From Dendrolimus kikuchii (Eukaryota; Arthropoda; Insecta; Lepidoptera; Lasiocampidae), in the NCBI GenBank assembly GCA_019925095.2, contig CM034394.1, positions 9,684,272-9,748,271 on the forward strand: DNA of 64,000 nucleotides, in the 5' to 3' direction. The notes beneath the pieces were generated by a model. The model worked only from the letters and a program-made list of their open reading frames with translations. It was not told where the DNA came from and searched no databases. Both the position numbers and the translations under genes were made by a program. Shown in pieces: positions 13,326 to 25,410 of the stretch. Positions within the stretch are counted from its first letter, which is position 1. Each line of letters begins with the position of its first letter.

Positions 13326-13792
13326 AGTTACTCACGGTACTCAAACCCTTAATGTTGCAGATATACCTTGCTGAGCATTAAGTGATTTTAAAGAAAATGG
13401 ATAACAAAATTGTTCCGAGGGGTAATAATTGGTTATAACTTTTCAATGTAGCTTTAAAACAGCACATTGCTTAATTAATATAGAGAAACGATATACCTAG
13501 AGAAATTATTTTAATTAAAGTTATTAGACATTGAATTAAAACAAAATCAATTTTGATGTTAATTTTAGTAACATATGTAGGTACATAATTATTACAGAAT
13601 TGTATGAAGGATTACATGCTGATATGTGGTTTGATAGAGGACGTGTATCAGAACAGAGGAGTGTGGAAGGAAAGACATATTGTGCCGACCCCAAATAATT
13701 GGCAGAAGGTGAAAGAAAAGAGAGATTTAGGTACATAATAATATATATTGTTATCATAGACTAAACAGCTAGCCTTACCTATATAACCTTAT

Positions 13793-14312
13793 CTATAATA
13801 TTATAAAATACTAAACATGCCGTGTCTGTCATTTGGAACTTTAAAAAAACAATTGTGTAGGCTATATAAACGGAAAAGAACACGATGCAATTTTTTTTTT
13901 TAATTCTTATCTGTTTGGGATTCACGTAAAAACTACTGAGCCGATTTCGTTGCGGTTTTCGCTGATCGACAGCTTAGATTTAAAATATGCGCTACTTTTT
14001 ACCCGGGGATTTTTTTTTTGGGAATTATATAAAATGGCCAGATTAAAAAAATCGAATTCCAATGCGATTTTTACACTGATTGGTAGCTAATTTTATGTAA
14101 TAAAATGTGTGATAATTTTTGTCCCGGTATTCCCGCGGGAATTTTACCGGGAGCGGTTTGAAGTTGTTCGGGTGCGTAAAACTTAGCTTATTTCGACGGT
14201 TTCCACTAAAACACTAGCTTACATTGTTTTTTAAATGCTGCGCTACTTTGTGTTCCGGGAACAGCACAGGAATTTCAAATCAAGCGTAGATGAAGTCGCG
14301 AGCATATCCTAG
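13793..14312 (+). mobile_element. Helitron-like non-autonomous repeat, complete copy
   Basis: Begins tctataatattataaaatac and ends gcgagcatatcctag (TC...CTAG ends, no inverted repeats), about 520 bp. Conserved inner blocks: actactgagccgatttcgtt, cggttttcgctgatcgacag, cccgcgggaattttaccggg. Helitron nature is inferred from the ends; no Rep/helicase gene is present. Confidence 0.6.
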
Positions 14313-16125
14313 TTTACAGTAATTTTCGTTGAAATTATTATTTTTTTAAATTTTACTGTCGCTAACAACTACAACACAGTATTATAATACCACAACAATT
14401 GTTTGCGATACCATGTTATTTTTTGTACCCTTATGGTTTTGAATAAATTCTTCTTTAACCTTTGTAGTTAAAAAGTTAGAGAGGGACAAACACACTTTTT
14501 AAAATTTTAGACCTTGGCGTATATTTGTATTGTACACCGAAATAAAAATTCTAAAAAACTTTTACTCCACTCGAGCGACACTTCACTTATCTTGAAAATT
14601 GGCCATAATATACATAGTAAACAGATAGACGAGCATAAGACCGGTTGAACCACTTGGCTACGAATAGCTAAACGTTACAATTTTTAATTATCTGTAATAA
14701 CGCTTTAAGTACCTACTTTATTACTTTGATGTTTCAAGATCATAGTGCGAAGCGTGGGTTGCAATATCATAAGTAGGATCGGGGCCTGAGTTGACAATTT
14801 GGCACATTTTGTAACAAGCCGAGAGTGCTTGTCCCGGTAAGGGCCCTCACCGGCACCAATGAAGCATCACGATCATGGCTTTTGTCGTTACCGGAAACAA
14901 AATTAAAGATCACTTATACAACAAATAACTTCGTTGTGTCTCCTGCTGTACTTTACCTTGATTATTAAATATTGCTTTGCAATTTTTGTGGGTCTAACTA
15001 GATGAGAGGGTGTTAAGTACTCATGAATATTTAAGTTTTAGAATAATTTTAAAGCAAATAGGCTCTGGGCGAAGAGTGGATCCATATAACCCCTCATTCA
15101 AGCCACATCCAAATAACCTATATTTTGATCGACGCCAAACAACAGTATCTTGTGAGAATCTGACAAATAACATTTAACTAACAGTTCAAATTTTGAGACT
15201 AGCACAGAGTTTTTTTTAATGCATACAAAGTGTACCAGATACATTTGTGGAGCATCTTATATTGATATCTGTAAGCCTTTATTTAAAAAGCTTGAAATTT
15301 TCCTTTACCTTGTTTATACAATCTGGAAATTTGTATTTTTTGTAAAGTAACATTCTTATTTATTTGTCAAAGTACGAGGTGGAAGGTGGTAGAACCAGAC
15401 ATTAAGAGAAACTATGTTACCCATCAATTCGTAAAATGCATACTGTATGGCAATAACAATATTTAATAAATTCCCTACTAATATCAGCGAGTTACCACTT
15501 AACGGTTCGAACCTTATATGACAATTTTTCTGCCTAATAGATTATACTGCAGCGTAGACGAATATACTAATGATAATACAATAAAATAACAGAATGACAT
15601 TGAAATTTTCAAACTTAATACTTTAATATGTTTTTAATAATTGTAACATTTCTTTGTTATTTATCTGACATGTATACTTAATGAAATTAATTTGGAAGCA
15701 TTAGTGTAGGGTAGGACACTAGGGGCATCAAGATATTTAGTTATTGTAAGCATTTGCACGTCATGTAAATGACAATACATACTGGAAACTTTATATTATA
15801 TAATACCTTTTCATGTACCTATGTTTTTGCAAATAACGATTGATTCAGTAATTGTATCCTACAATTATAATGATATTAGTCAGCTCAAATTCCATCAATT
15901 TTGTTAAAAGACACAAAAAAAAACATGGCTGTGTTCAATGATATTGACTGATTCAACTTTATTTTTATATGGATCACTTTCGTTGATTTATTCATGATGA
16001 AAGACAGAAATAAACCGTCTAATACCAGCGTAATTAATATTTTTAACCAATTTTAGGGTAAACTAGATCGTTGTTGGTACCCCACCCAATGTTTGACACC
16101 CACTCATTTTATTCAAGATACTAGG
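14313..16125. other. Non-coding
   Basis: AT-rich; no gene or recognised element. Confidence 0.6.
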
Positions 16126-16292
16126 ATATGCCCGCTACTTCGTCCACGCTTGACTTGAAATTCCCGCGGGATCCCCGCGACACAAAGTACCACAGCTTTT
16201 AAGAAAGAATGTAAGCTTTCGTTTTAGTGAAAACCATGTCGGAATAAGCTAATTTTTATGCACCTGAACAACTACAAATCGCTCCCGGAACA
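16126..16292 (-). mobile_element. Helitron-like repeat, 3' part
   Basis: The complement of the family's end: ctaggatatgcccgctactt, then cttgacttgaaattcccgcg. Confidence 0.55.
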
Positions 16293-16830
16293 ATTAATTT
16301 AAATTATAAGTTTGAAGATTATTAAGGTTCTGTTGTCGAAGACAATATAGTATTCTATAATCACAGATTTTGCCAAGGCTACACTGTTAATTTGACTTTA
16401 ACAATAAATAAAAGAGTAGGTATATATGCGTATGTATGTCAAATACATGGTAGCGTCTGTAATGTTTTCTTATTGATTTAATGTATTTTTTATGCATAAA
16501 CTTAAAAAAGTATTAGCATTCTGCACTCCTTCCCTTTATAAACTATAAGTTGTTTTTTCCATAAATGATGCATCTTAGTGATACAACATTAAAATTACAA
16601 TCTAATCTAGGAAATAAGACTAATGAGTAATTTAAATCTAACCTAAAATAATTAGATATAACTTAAACTAAGAATGTGTCCACTAACACGTTTCCTATTG
16701 TCTTTATTAGGGAGAAGACACTTTATATACTTTTGATCATGTGTTCTTTTTTAATAAACTATAAGTGTGCGAAATTTCATACTCCTCCGTCCGCGCAATT
16801 TTCGTAAAAATGGGTACAATGTTTTTGCTT
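16293..16830 (+). repeat. Dispersed AT-rich repeat, long form
   Basis: Shares gattattaaggttctgttgt, gactttaacaataaataaaa and aaatacatggtagcgtctgt with the complement at 30865-31165. About 180 bp longer in its middle (16560-16740). Confidence 0.6.
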
Positions 16831-17975
16831 CACGTAATAATATAATGATTATAGATTAACGAGTCTTATTTTTTATTTTATTTTGTAGCCATACAATAAC
16901 TTTATTATCGTTGTAGGACTACAAAACAAACCATATTAAGATTTTTTAAATGTTTTTAATAAATTTATTAGGGTGCCAATTGTTAAGGGGCACCGCCAAC
17001 AATGGTGTAGTTTCTTCCACATTTTTTTTTTAATTAGAAAGAACTATTATTCCCTAAAACATCACCATTCACGTTCCCACCAAAAACTCAGCCTGATATA
17101 ACACACAGATGATATAAGTAATATAATAACTTTCCGCCTAAGAAACAAATTCCGAGAGGAAATAAATCATCCCTCTCCTTAATTACGAATACAGTCAGCG
17201 TTCAGTAAAGAATTAAGAGTGGGGCTTTTATCACATTACTGATAATTCAGCTAAGTTAATGGTTGGTCGTAATATATCGATGCTGAACACTGCCTACAAT
17301 CGATGAACCCTAGTTTGTCATACAAAATCCAGGGTACTAAGTCTGCTATTATAATCGTATCAGTATAGTCATATACTGGCGTCATAATGACACCATTATG
17401 GTTGCATTCGTATCCAGTGATCCACTAGTCCGAAAAGATTGTGATAGTAGATTTGGGCACCAATAATACAGTAGACAAATAAAAATATTATTGAAAAATA
17501 ACAAACGTTGCTTTGACAGAACCTAAATTCTACTTTCTTGTTTTATTCCCTAAATTTTGCATTAAAATCCGTGTCTATTCCAGATAAACTTAAACACAGA
17601 CAACGTTTAAGTTTTAGTATTTATTTAGACATCGTAGACAGAAATTTAAATTTTATTCATTGGTCTAAATCATTCATACATCGAATCTCTTATGGCCATT
17701 TCCTATATGTTGCTATACAATCACTTGCCCTACCATCGATTGAATTTTGACATAAGTCATAAGCTTTTATCAAATTTTAACTGATACCGACCATACCTAT
17801 ACAAAATGAGTTATCTCGATGTGCAGGGTTCGTCGCGATGTTTTCTTTCATGGTCAGCAAAAGGCAAAATGAAATATGCACATTAGGTTAAAAAAAGTGC
17901 TGAAAATATTATTATTTGGAATCTTTGTATAAGTAGCTGGAGCTGCGGGAAAAGCGTTAAATCGTAAATAAAGTA
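16831..17975. other. Non-coding
   Basis: AT-rich; the piece around 17562-17790 is related to 8510-8740. Confidence 0.55.
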
Positions 17976-18370
17976 CATTCATACATACATAACTTCACGC
18001 CAGTTCCCTTGCAGGGTAGGCACGAACAACAGAGCGCCATTCAGGCTTATTCTTACACACCTCACTTGCTTCTTTGACATTCATAGCTCTCATCATGCAC
18101 GCTCGTCAGTCCTTAAGGCTCCTGACATCACGTTCTGCTAGTAATCGATCAATTTGATCATGGAAGGTGTGTCGTGGCCTTCCACGACTTCTGCATCCAT
18201 CCACTTTTGCATTGTATATCTGTTTAGTCATTCTTTCATCATGCATTCTTTCCACATGCCCGAACCACCGGAGCATTCCTTTCCTTACTTTCACCTCGAC
18301 ACTCTCTTTCAGAGAGTACCTTATATATATCGCCTCTTAGTTTCAATAACTCTACCAAGTCCGACATTTT
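17976..18370 (-). mobile_element. RTE-like LINE 3' end, copy b (longest)
   Basis: Same family. The - strand reads MLRWFGHVERMHDERMTKQI, then RGRPRHTFHDQIDRLLAERD and, after a frame change, the common tail with tatg repeats. The LRWFGHVxRM and GRPRxT motifs are those of the C-terminal end of RTE-clade reverse transcriptase ORFs. Confidence 0.85.
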
Positions 18371-19065
18371 TTTTAATTTGATAATTAAAATCGCCCTTTC
18401 CGATTTTATACATATATAAGTTTTATCTATGTTTTGTTTGTCTATAAAACGAGGTATCATAGAGTACATTGTAGATTCACATTAAAAAGGCATGTGTTTC
18501 GATACAATTATTTTCTAAAAGTTGACAGAACTTCTAAAATTTAAATTTTCAAAATAACAGATTATTTAAGCAAAGAGGCGACATATAGGCATGTAACTAT
18601 ACTAGAGAACTTGAGGAACAAAATTAAACTTTGTTTCGAAACAAACTTGCAATGTTTTACCAGAAGTGTTGGAAGTAAGATGTGTTGTCGTATTTCTCCA
18701 TTTGTTTTTCAATAACGGCCGAGCGGCGAGTGCTATTACGGACACCCTAACTTGTTATTAGGACCCGTGATACCCGTCATGTGACACTTTATCAGCTATA
18801 CCATGGAAGTATTCTTTTTCCATGACTATACGTACAAATTTTATACACTACTAACTGTCCCGGCAGACGTTGCCCTGCTCTGAAGAAATAAAATTTAGAA
18901 CTCGATTGTAATGCCACCTACCGCGTCCAATTGTGAATCTAAATCATTCTCGAATCCAACTGAACACATCGAAAGCCGTTTAGGAGGAATTCAGTCACAT
19001 ACACACGCACGGAAGAATTTTATATATAAATATTTCTATACTTATAATATAATAATTAGATAATC
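18371..19065. other. Non-coding
   Basis: Contains a complement copy of the CTAG-ending repeat around 18857-18960; otherwise nothing. Confidence 0.55.
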
Positions 19066-19262
19066 ATAATGTCAGGCCACAAACGTCCCATTGCTAGGCT
19101 TCCATCCTTTCTATTTTAAGGTAACGATCAGTATAACGGTCACGCTTATCCAAGTTACACTGGCAGGTTTCACACATCTGTTATTTAAATATGTAGATTT
19201 CAAGATGATATCCTTCGCCATCAACTCATGGTAATTATAATAACATGCACATCAGGTCAGAA
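19066..19262 (+). repeat. Dispersed lepidopteran-type repeat
   Basis: Shares gtcccattgctaggcttcc, then the acgcttatcc and ttcacacatc blocks, with 49846-50005. No coding content. Confidence 0.5.
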
Positions 19263-19365
19263 AATTATGTCCTGCAGGTGTCCCGGCCAGGATTCGAACC
19301 TCCGTCATTAGAAGCGCGAATTTGAGAGTTGAATACTTTAGCCCCGAAGCTACCACAAGTTAATC
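19262..19365 (-). repeat. tRNA-derived SINE fragment
   Basis: The - strand has gtggtagcttcggggctaaa and a B-box-like ggttcgaatcc. Similar B-box pieces occur near 430-460, 1405-1425 and 48955-48970. Confidence 0.45.
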
Positions 19366-19390
19366 AGATAAAAGCAATATTAAATTATTA

Positions 19391-19469
19391 ATATTGTTCT
19401 GTTCTGTTCTGTTGTTCGTGCCTACCCCGCAAGGGAACTGGCGTGAAGTTATGTATGTATGTATGTATG
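19391..19469 (+). mobile_element. RTE-like LINE tail, copy c (79 bp)
   Basis: Only the last part of the tail (gttgttcgtgcctaccccgc and tatg repeats), with a perfect 10-bp target duplication taaattatta at 19381-19390 and 19470-19479. Confidence 0.85.
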
Positions 19470-19479
19470 TAAATTATTA

Positions 19480-21356
19480 AATGATACGACGGTGAATTAG
19501 TTTTTAGTATTAGTGATTATTCTTTGCTAAATGTGGCTTCGCAGTTTGCGGTACTTAGGATACAATTAATAAATATTAGGAAAACTTTTAAAGTTAAAAA
19601 CCGAACTTTTAAAGATTTCATGCTATACGGCTGGGCTTCGAATTCACCTCATTCAATAATTCTTTAGTATAGAAGCATCACATCATAACATCTTTAAGGA
19701 GTTTTCTTTGAGAGGCCTCCGCGTGACGCCAGAGCATTTCGGAACAAAAATGTACACGTGCCACGTGTGAAAGAACCACGTACGACATTAGAAAGGTTTG
19801 TGAAGAGCCTACAAAAACACACAGGTATATATTTTTATGGCTTATCGATAGGACGAAAAATCTTCACTTATAAATGTCGAAGTTAGAAGTTATGATATAT
19901 ATGTACGTATTTTATATATCGGAATTATATTTTTATGACTTCAAATGATTCCTTATAAATGTCGAAGTTTTTAGCGGGTAGTTATTGAACGATGACCATG
20001 CAGTTTTAATTTAAAAAAAAATCTGAATACAACTTCGAGTTCAAAATTAACAATAATTATAGGAGATAGATTATTTTTTAATAATTATTAATATAAATAT
20101 TTTAACGGTTTGGTAACATAAAGCGCTTTAAACTATTGTGGTAGTTCAAAACTCACATGTCACTAAGCACAAATTTCGTTGTTTGGCGTTACTGAAAAAT
20201 AAAATTTTGCTAAAACTTAAATAAAGGAATTATAAGAATGCAGCTTTCGTTTGATACCTACTTGATTAAAGATTTGACTAAAACTTCAATATTTAAAAAT
20301 AATGACAAAATTAATTAACATGCCGAAGCCATATTTAAAAAGTATGAAGAAACTATTTGCTCTTTAATTCTCGGGAATCACTTAATATGCAAAGTTATTA
20401 AAATTGCATATGAACTGTTTCTCCAGAATTTATGTTTACTTAGATAGTTCTTACACGGCCGCCTTTCAGATAAGCATAGAGAAACAGAATTTCCACAGGT
20501 TACAAAAACAACATTAAGACTTAGCTATGACAAGAACTTTAGCATATTTTCTTTTATATTTATCATCACATCATATTGGTAACTGCTCAGTTGTTACAGA
20601 TGTCCATAGACGAGTACTCTATCAGATGGGCCGCCTGTTTATCTGCTGTAGGTACTCTAGTTTTAAAAAAGCTGCGTTTTTAAAATTATGTACATGAATA
20701 TTTTTACATAATTGTCAATCATTCCGTTATCCATGAGATTATAAGGCAAAATATGTAATTTAGCATAGACTACATAGCTAGAGTGAACTCAATACTTAAT
20801 AAATAATGTTTGCAGTCCATGAAATTTGAGCAATATTTGGATAAAGTAAAAATAGTTTTCGCAGGATTTCGTTTTGAAGATACTGCCGTGTAACACCCAT
20901 GTCTGCAACATACCTTTTAATTTGACAGCAAACATTGTTTTTGACGTACTATTCAAACAAAATATATTGCGAAAGCTTTCAAGTTTACAATTCAGTTATG
21001 TTTACTCAATATGTTGTATTTATTACTTAAATGAAAGTGATTTTGTCTGGATATTATCATGAAAGGAGCTTTTGGGTCAAAGAAATGTAATGACTTATAT
21101 GTTTTAAAAATAAGGTATGTCTTTAAAAAAATCTGTTTCTATTATAAAATGGAAAACATCAGCCGTAAACTCTATCTGAAAGACAATCTTTAAAAAAGGT
21201 CACAAATAAAATATTTTACCGATTACAGTAATCTATTTATGTGAATGAATTTCAATAATTAATAATATTGTTACGAGTGCGAGACTCGAATTAAAAATGC
21301 CGTTGGAATTATTATAGAGTTATAATATTTTCTTAAGTTTTCGCGACTTGTATACA
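19480..21356. other. Non-coding
   Basis: AT-rich; only the family A piece at 20585. Confidence 0.6.
20585..20655 (+). repeat. SINE-like family A, short 3' piece
   Basis: Degraded match (cagatgtccatagacgagta, then gatgggccgcctgtttatct). Confidence 0.45.
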
Positions 21357-21757
21357 TAATAAAACTACGTTTTAACGATTTTAAGCGCGGTAATTTTATT
21401 TGATTTTGGTTTTTCCGACGTTTCGGCCACTTTTCAGTGGCCGTGATCACGGAAGACAAAGATGTCAAGTGTCAACGAGTATTGTTAAAGTTTTATTTAT
21501 ATTATATATTATAGTATTGTTATTATTTAATCTTAAGATTAATCTTAAGATTAAATAATAACCATAAACAAAATTAAAAATTTAATAATTAAAATTAATA
21601 AGTTGGCGGTAGGCTAAATAAAACTTTAACAATACTCGTTGACACTTGACATCTTTGTCTTCCGTGATCACGGCCACTGAAAAGTGGCCGAAACGTCGGA
21701 AAAACCAAAATCAAATAAAATTACCGCGCTTAAAATCGTTAAAACGTAGTTTTATTA
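21357..21757. mobile_element. Foldback element with ~143-bp TIRs, copy 2
   Basis: Same family as 3818-4410: arms 21357-21499 and 21615-21757. The centre is short and contains a perfect 44-bp palindrome (21519-21562). The left flank (ttcgcgacttgtatacat) is the complement of the right flank of copy 1, so the family extends about 30 bp beyond the arms. Confidence 0.85.
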
Positions 21758-23828
21758 TTATAGAGTTTATTAGAACTATACAAATACGTATGTATAACAT
21801 AGGTACAAATATAACCGAACACAACAAGTCCAAACGTAATGCAGAAGGTCGTAATTCAATAAAACGCGCAAAGTTCGTCACTATTAGCTTTCCGATTGTA
21901 GTACACACGTTTCGCTTTGATCGTGGTTCTCGCTTGACTGCCCCCCTCCCTCAATCAGGCCATCGTTTTATACTGTACAAATGCAATGTGTCCGCCCGGC
22001 AACGTGGACCGAATTTCCTAGAATCAGCTTGTACTTTAAAATCCGTAACACCTGGCTAATTATTACAATACAACAATACAATGTTGTCTAGAAACGTATG
22101 CCAATAATTAAGTAAACAAAAGAAGACGATCATAAAAGAATTACAATAGTTTCAGTGTTATTAGTTATTACTTCAAATGCGAAGCAGAAGGTGATGTCAG
22201 GAGCCGTAAGAACAGACGAGCTTGCGTGACAAGAGTTATGAATGTCAAAGAGGCAAGTGAGGTGTCTAAGAATAAGCCTAAATGGCACTCTGTTGTTCGT
22301 GCCTACCCCGCAAGGGAACTGGCGTGAAGTTATGTATGTATGTATGTATGTACTTCAAATGCCGACGGGTAATAAATGTGCTTCTACAAATCTGTACGTG
22401 GAATTTGTCTTTGTCGGTGTCTAGCTTGTAACAATATGATAAAAGTTACACCACACAATTACTTCATTCAAAATAACTAAACCCACTACAATTATAAAAA
22501 TGTTCAACATTATAAAAATAAATTTTAAAATCACCTCTTATGTTTTTACAATCTGGGCCCAAGAATGTATGAAAGCGTATACATCTCCTTTAGGATCCGA
22601 TAGCTAAGTGATAGGTATTATCGATAACGGCGATGAATATACTTTTACTTTTGTTTAGCACCTGCCTTTATAATATTTATTATTTAGTTTTATAAAATTT
22701 TATCGAAATTCCATAAAAGCCTGCGACTCTTTAATACATGAATAATCGTAACTTTTAGAAACTTGTTTTCTCCTTTTAGTTTTTCGTATGCGAGCACAAT
22801 CTATAGTGATATAGAAGTAAGACGTATTCTTTTGTCGAGTGTTGTATATAGGCCGCGCTCCTCTAGTTGCTCACAACGCCCAATATGCTCCGTCAGCCGT
22901 TCCACATAGCGCCACGGTCGTTACGGTCGTAGCGGAAACGTCACTAATGACGTCATTATTTTCGATCACACAGCGCTCACAACGATCCATGTCAACAGGT
23001 GGGTCGAAGTGGACGTTGACCACAGACAATTAATTCTCTCTAAAGATTGACATTGACCAAGGCGCGATTTTCAAATCAACCAACAAACAACAACAAATTG
23101 TGTATTTCGTCGTTAATGACATTAACGCTCCATAATCCGCGCCACTAGAGTTTATAATTGTAACTCCCGCAAGCAACTGGAACAGGAAAAATCGCGGCCG
23201 TGAACGTGGTCCTTGTGAGTCTCTTGTGGAACGTAGCCTTAGACTCGCGTATTGTGACAAGATTGATTAGGTACTCACATAGGTAGTCAGATGTTTAAAT
23301 GTATGAAACTATATTTTGAAAAACTTTAACATTAAACGAGTATTTTTATTAATTATTAAAAATAAATATATATCAGCGTTCATGGGCTATGGTAATCTCT
23401 TATCATAAAATAGACAACATGGCCGTTTGCTTACAAGCAAACATATACAAAGTAATTAATTAGTCAGTCCATTTCGATGCCTTGTCTCACGGTAAATTTC
23501 CTATTGCTCGGGATAAAACAATCCCATTGCACAGATAAAAATATACACTGTTTTTCCTTAGAAGATCAATTTCGTATATTACAAACAGGATTTGCAGCAA
23601 TAAATTACACTATTTAATGATGTTTAAATGTCTTACACAACTTAAGCCACATCTAAAGTTAGACATTACAATAAATATGTTTCATATTAATCATCTAAAG
23701 ACACAATTTAATTAAAATTTTATACAAAAATTTATCTTATAAGAAAAAACAAGGTTTAGGTAAACTGTGTACATCCTCGTTTTTGAAACACAAATATGTA
23801 CTAAAGCAAATAAAATAATCTAATAATA
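21758..23828. other. Non-coding
   Basis: LINE tail d at 22181-22350. A mildly GC-rich stretch at 22850-23260 has short opposing open frames but no recognised protein or splice pattern. Confidence 0.5.
22181..22350 (+). mobile_element. RTE-like LINE tail, copy d
   Basis: 170-bp tail with (TATG)n end and perfect 12-bp target duplication tacttcaaatgc (22169-22180, 22351-22362). Confidence 0.88.
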
Positions 23829-24583
23829 AAACATAAATCTATAATATTATAAAATTGTAAAATTGTAGTATTTTGTTTTTCAGATTTTTGTTTTTCTGTT
23901 TGTTCGGGATTCACATAAAAACTACTAGACCGCTTTCGATGTGGCTTTCATTGAGCGATAGCAAATTTCCAGACTTAACATCTGCCGTAATTTATATCCC
24001 GGGAATCTCACGAGAATTTTCTGTGGAAAATTTAAATTGGTCCATTTGAAAAAAAATCAGATTCCGATGAAATGTTTTTTCTGATTGATAGCAAATTCTT
24101 TGTCATAAAATCTGTGATATTTGATATCACGGAATTCCCGAGTGTTTTCCCGGTAGTGGCTTCACGTTGTTAGGACACGTATAAATTAGCTTATTCCGCT
24201 GCAGGCAAATAAATGCTAGTATGTAATAAAATTTCAAATTCAAGCCAGTTGCTAGGTCAATACCTACCAGCCAAAGCTGGTGATATAGGAACCAAAAAAT
24301 GCAAACACCCAAATGAAATCTTTATCATCTAACAAATAAATAAAATATAAGTGTCTGTTAATGTATGTAATGTCGAAATAACAGTTTTTTACTAAATGCA
24401 TATAAAAATATATACGGTAATCATACCAAAAAATTAGTTGATGTTGTAAGATAAGGAGTATTTGAGGCTACTTTTATTTTAGAAAAAAATTGAAACGCCA
24501 CTCGCATGCCGCTGCCATCGCCGCACCGGAAGGCAAATTAAATTAAATTTCACGCGGGCGAAGTCGCGAGTAACAGCTAGGTT
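23829..24583 (+). mobile_element. Helitron-like repeat copy
   Basis: tctataatattataaaattg at the left, cgaagtcgcgagtaacagctag end at the right (24562-24583), with the same inner blocks. Ends about 460 bp before the first Grd exon seen. Confidence 0.55.
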
Positions 24584-25042
24584 GTTAACAAATATAATCG
24601 ATTTAAAATTTAAGGATGTCACGGACAAATTACATAAGATTCTATATAAAACATCGAAGTATTCCTATTTAAGATTCCTACAACAGTTTTTCATAGTAAG
24701 GTTTCGAATCGAATTGCATTGATGAAACCCATTTTACATGTGCTAAAAGAAAAGCGGAAGAAAAAATGGGCTCGTTGCCAACACACCGGTCGTCTTAAAG
24801 GTACATTCAGAATAAATGACGTCGTTGGGGGACTCTTGACGTGGCTCGAGCGTTGCTTAATATTCAAGCAATTAGGGAGACAACTTTTTGAATAGGCTAC
24901 ACATACACGAACACGAAACTATTGACTTTTAAAATTAAAAATAACTGCAATATCCCTCATATAACTTGATCAAAACTATACCAGTAACTAACTAGAAAAC
25001 TAAGATTAATGAGGCTATTTTTTATTTTCTATCTGTGTACAG
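24584..25042. other. Intron upstream of the first Grd exon seen
   Basis: No upstream coding exon or signal peptide could be supported here. Confidence 0.5.
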
Positions 25043-25410
25043 CAGTTTCCAAGTTGACGCGAAAGGAGCAATCTACTTGACGACTAAAAATGGAACGTAT
25101 CCAATATCGCTGCCATCCTTGAAGTCCCGCGACGATGCTACACCGCAAAACACTCCAATGGTTTTGTCTGCGACCGCTAAAAATCCGCCAGACAATACAA
25201 CCACCAAGGACAATGACTACTGGGCTGACGACTCTGGAGAAATGCTATTTTCCAATTACGTCAACGTGAGCTATGACGAGCTAGATACGACTTATATCTG
25301 GAAACAGAACAAAAGGAGCATAAACGACGCTGTATCCAAAAATATAACATCTGTATTAGAGAATTTACTGAAAAATTATGAGAATTCCCAGTTGCCTACT
25401 CACGGGAAAG
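25043..25410 (+). CDS. Grd: Grd exon: N-terminal extracellular region
   Basis: Open for about 122 codons after an acceptor at ..gtgtacag (an alternative 3 bases later keeps the same phase). It ends GGGAAAG with donor gtgaga. It encodes a hydrophilic stretch with four N-glycosylation sequons (NGT, NTT, NVS, NIT) and ends in [18 protein letters not shown], the usual start of the ligand-binding domain in this family. It starts in phase 2, so an upstream exon must supply two bases. No signal peptide is encoded here. Confidence 0.85.
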
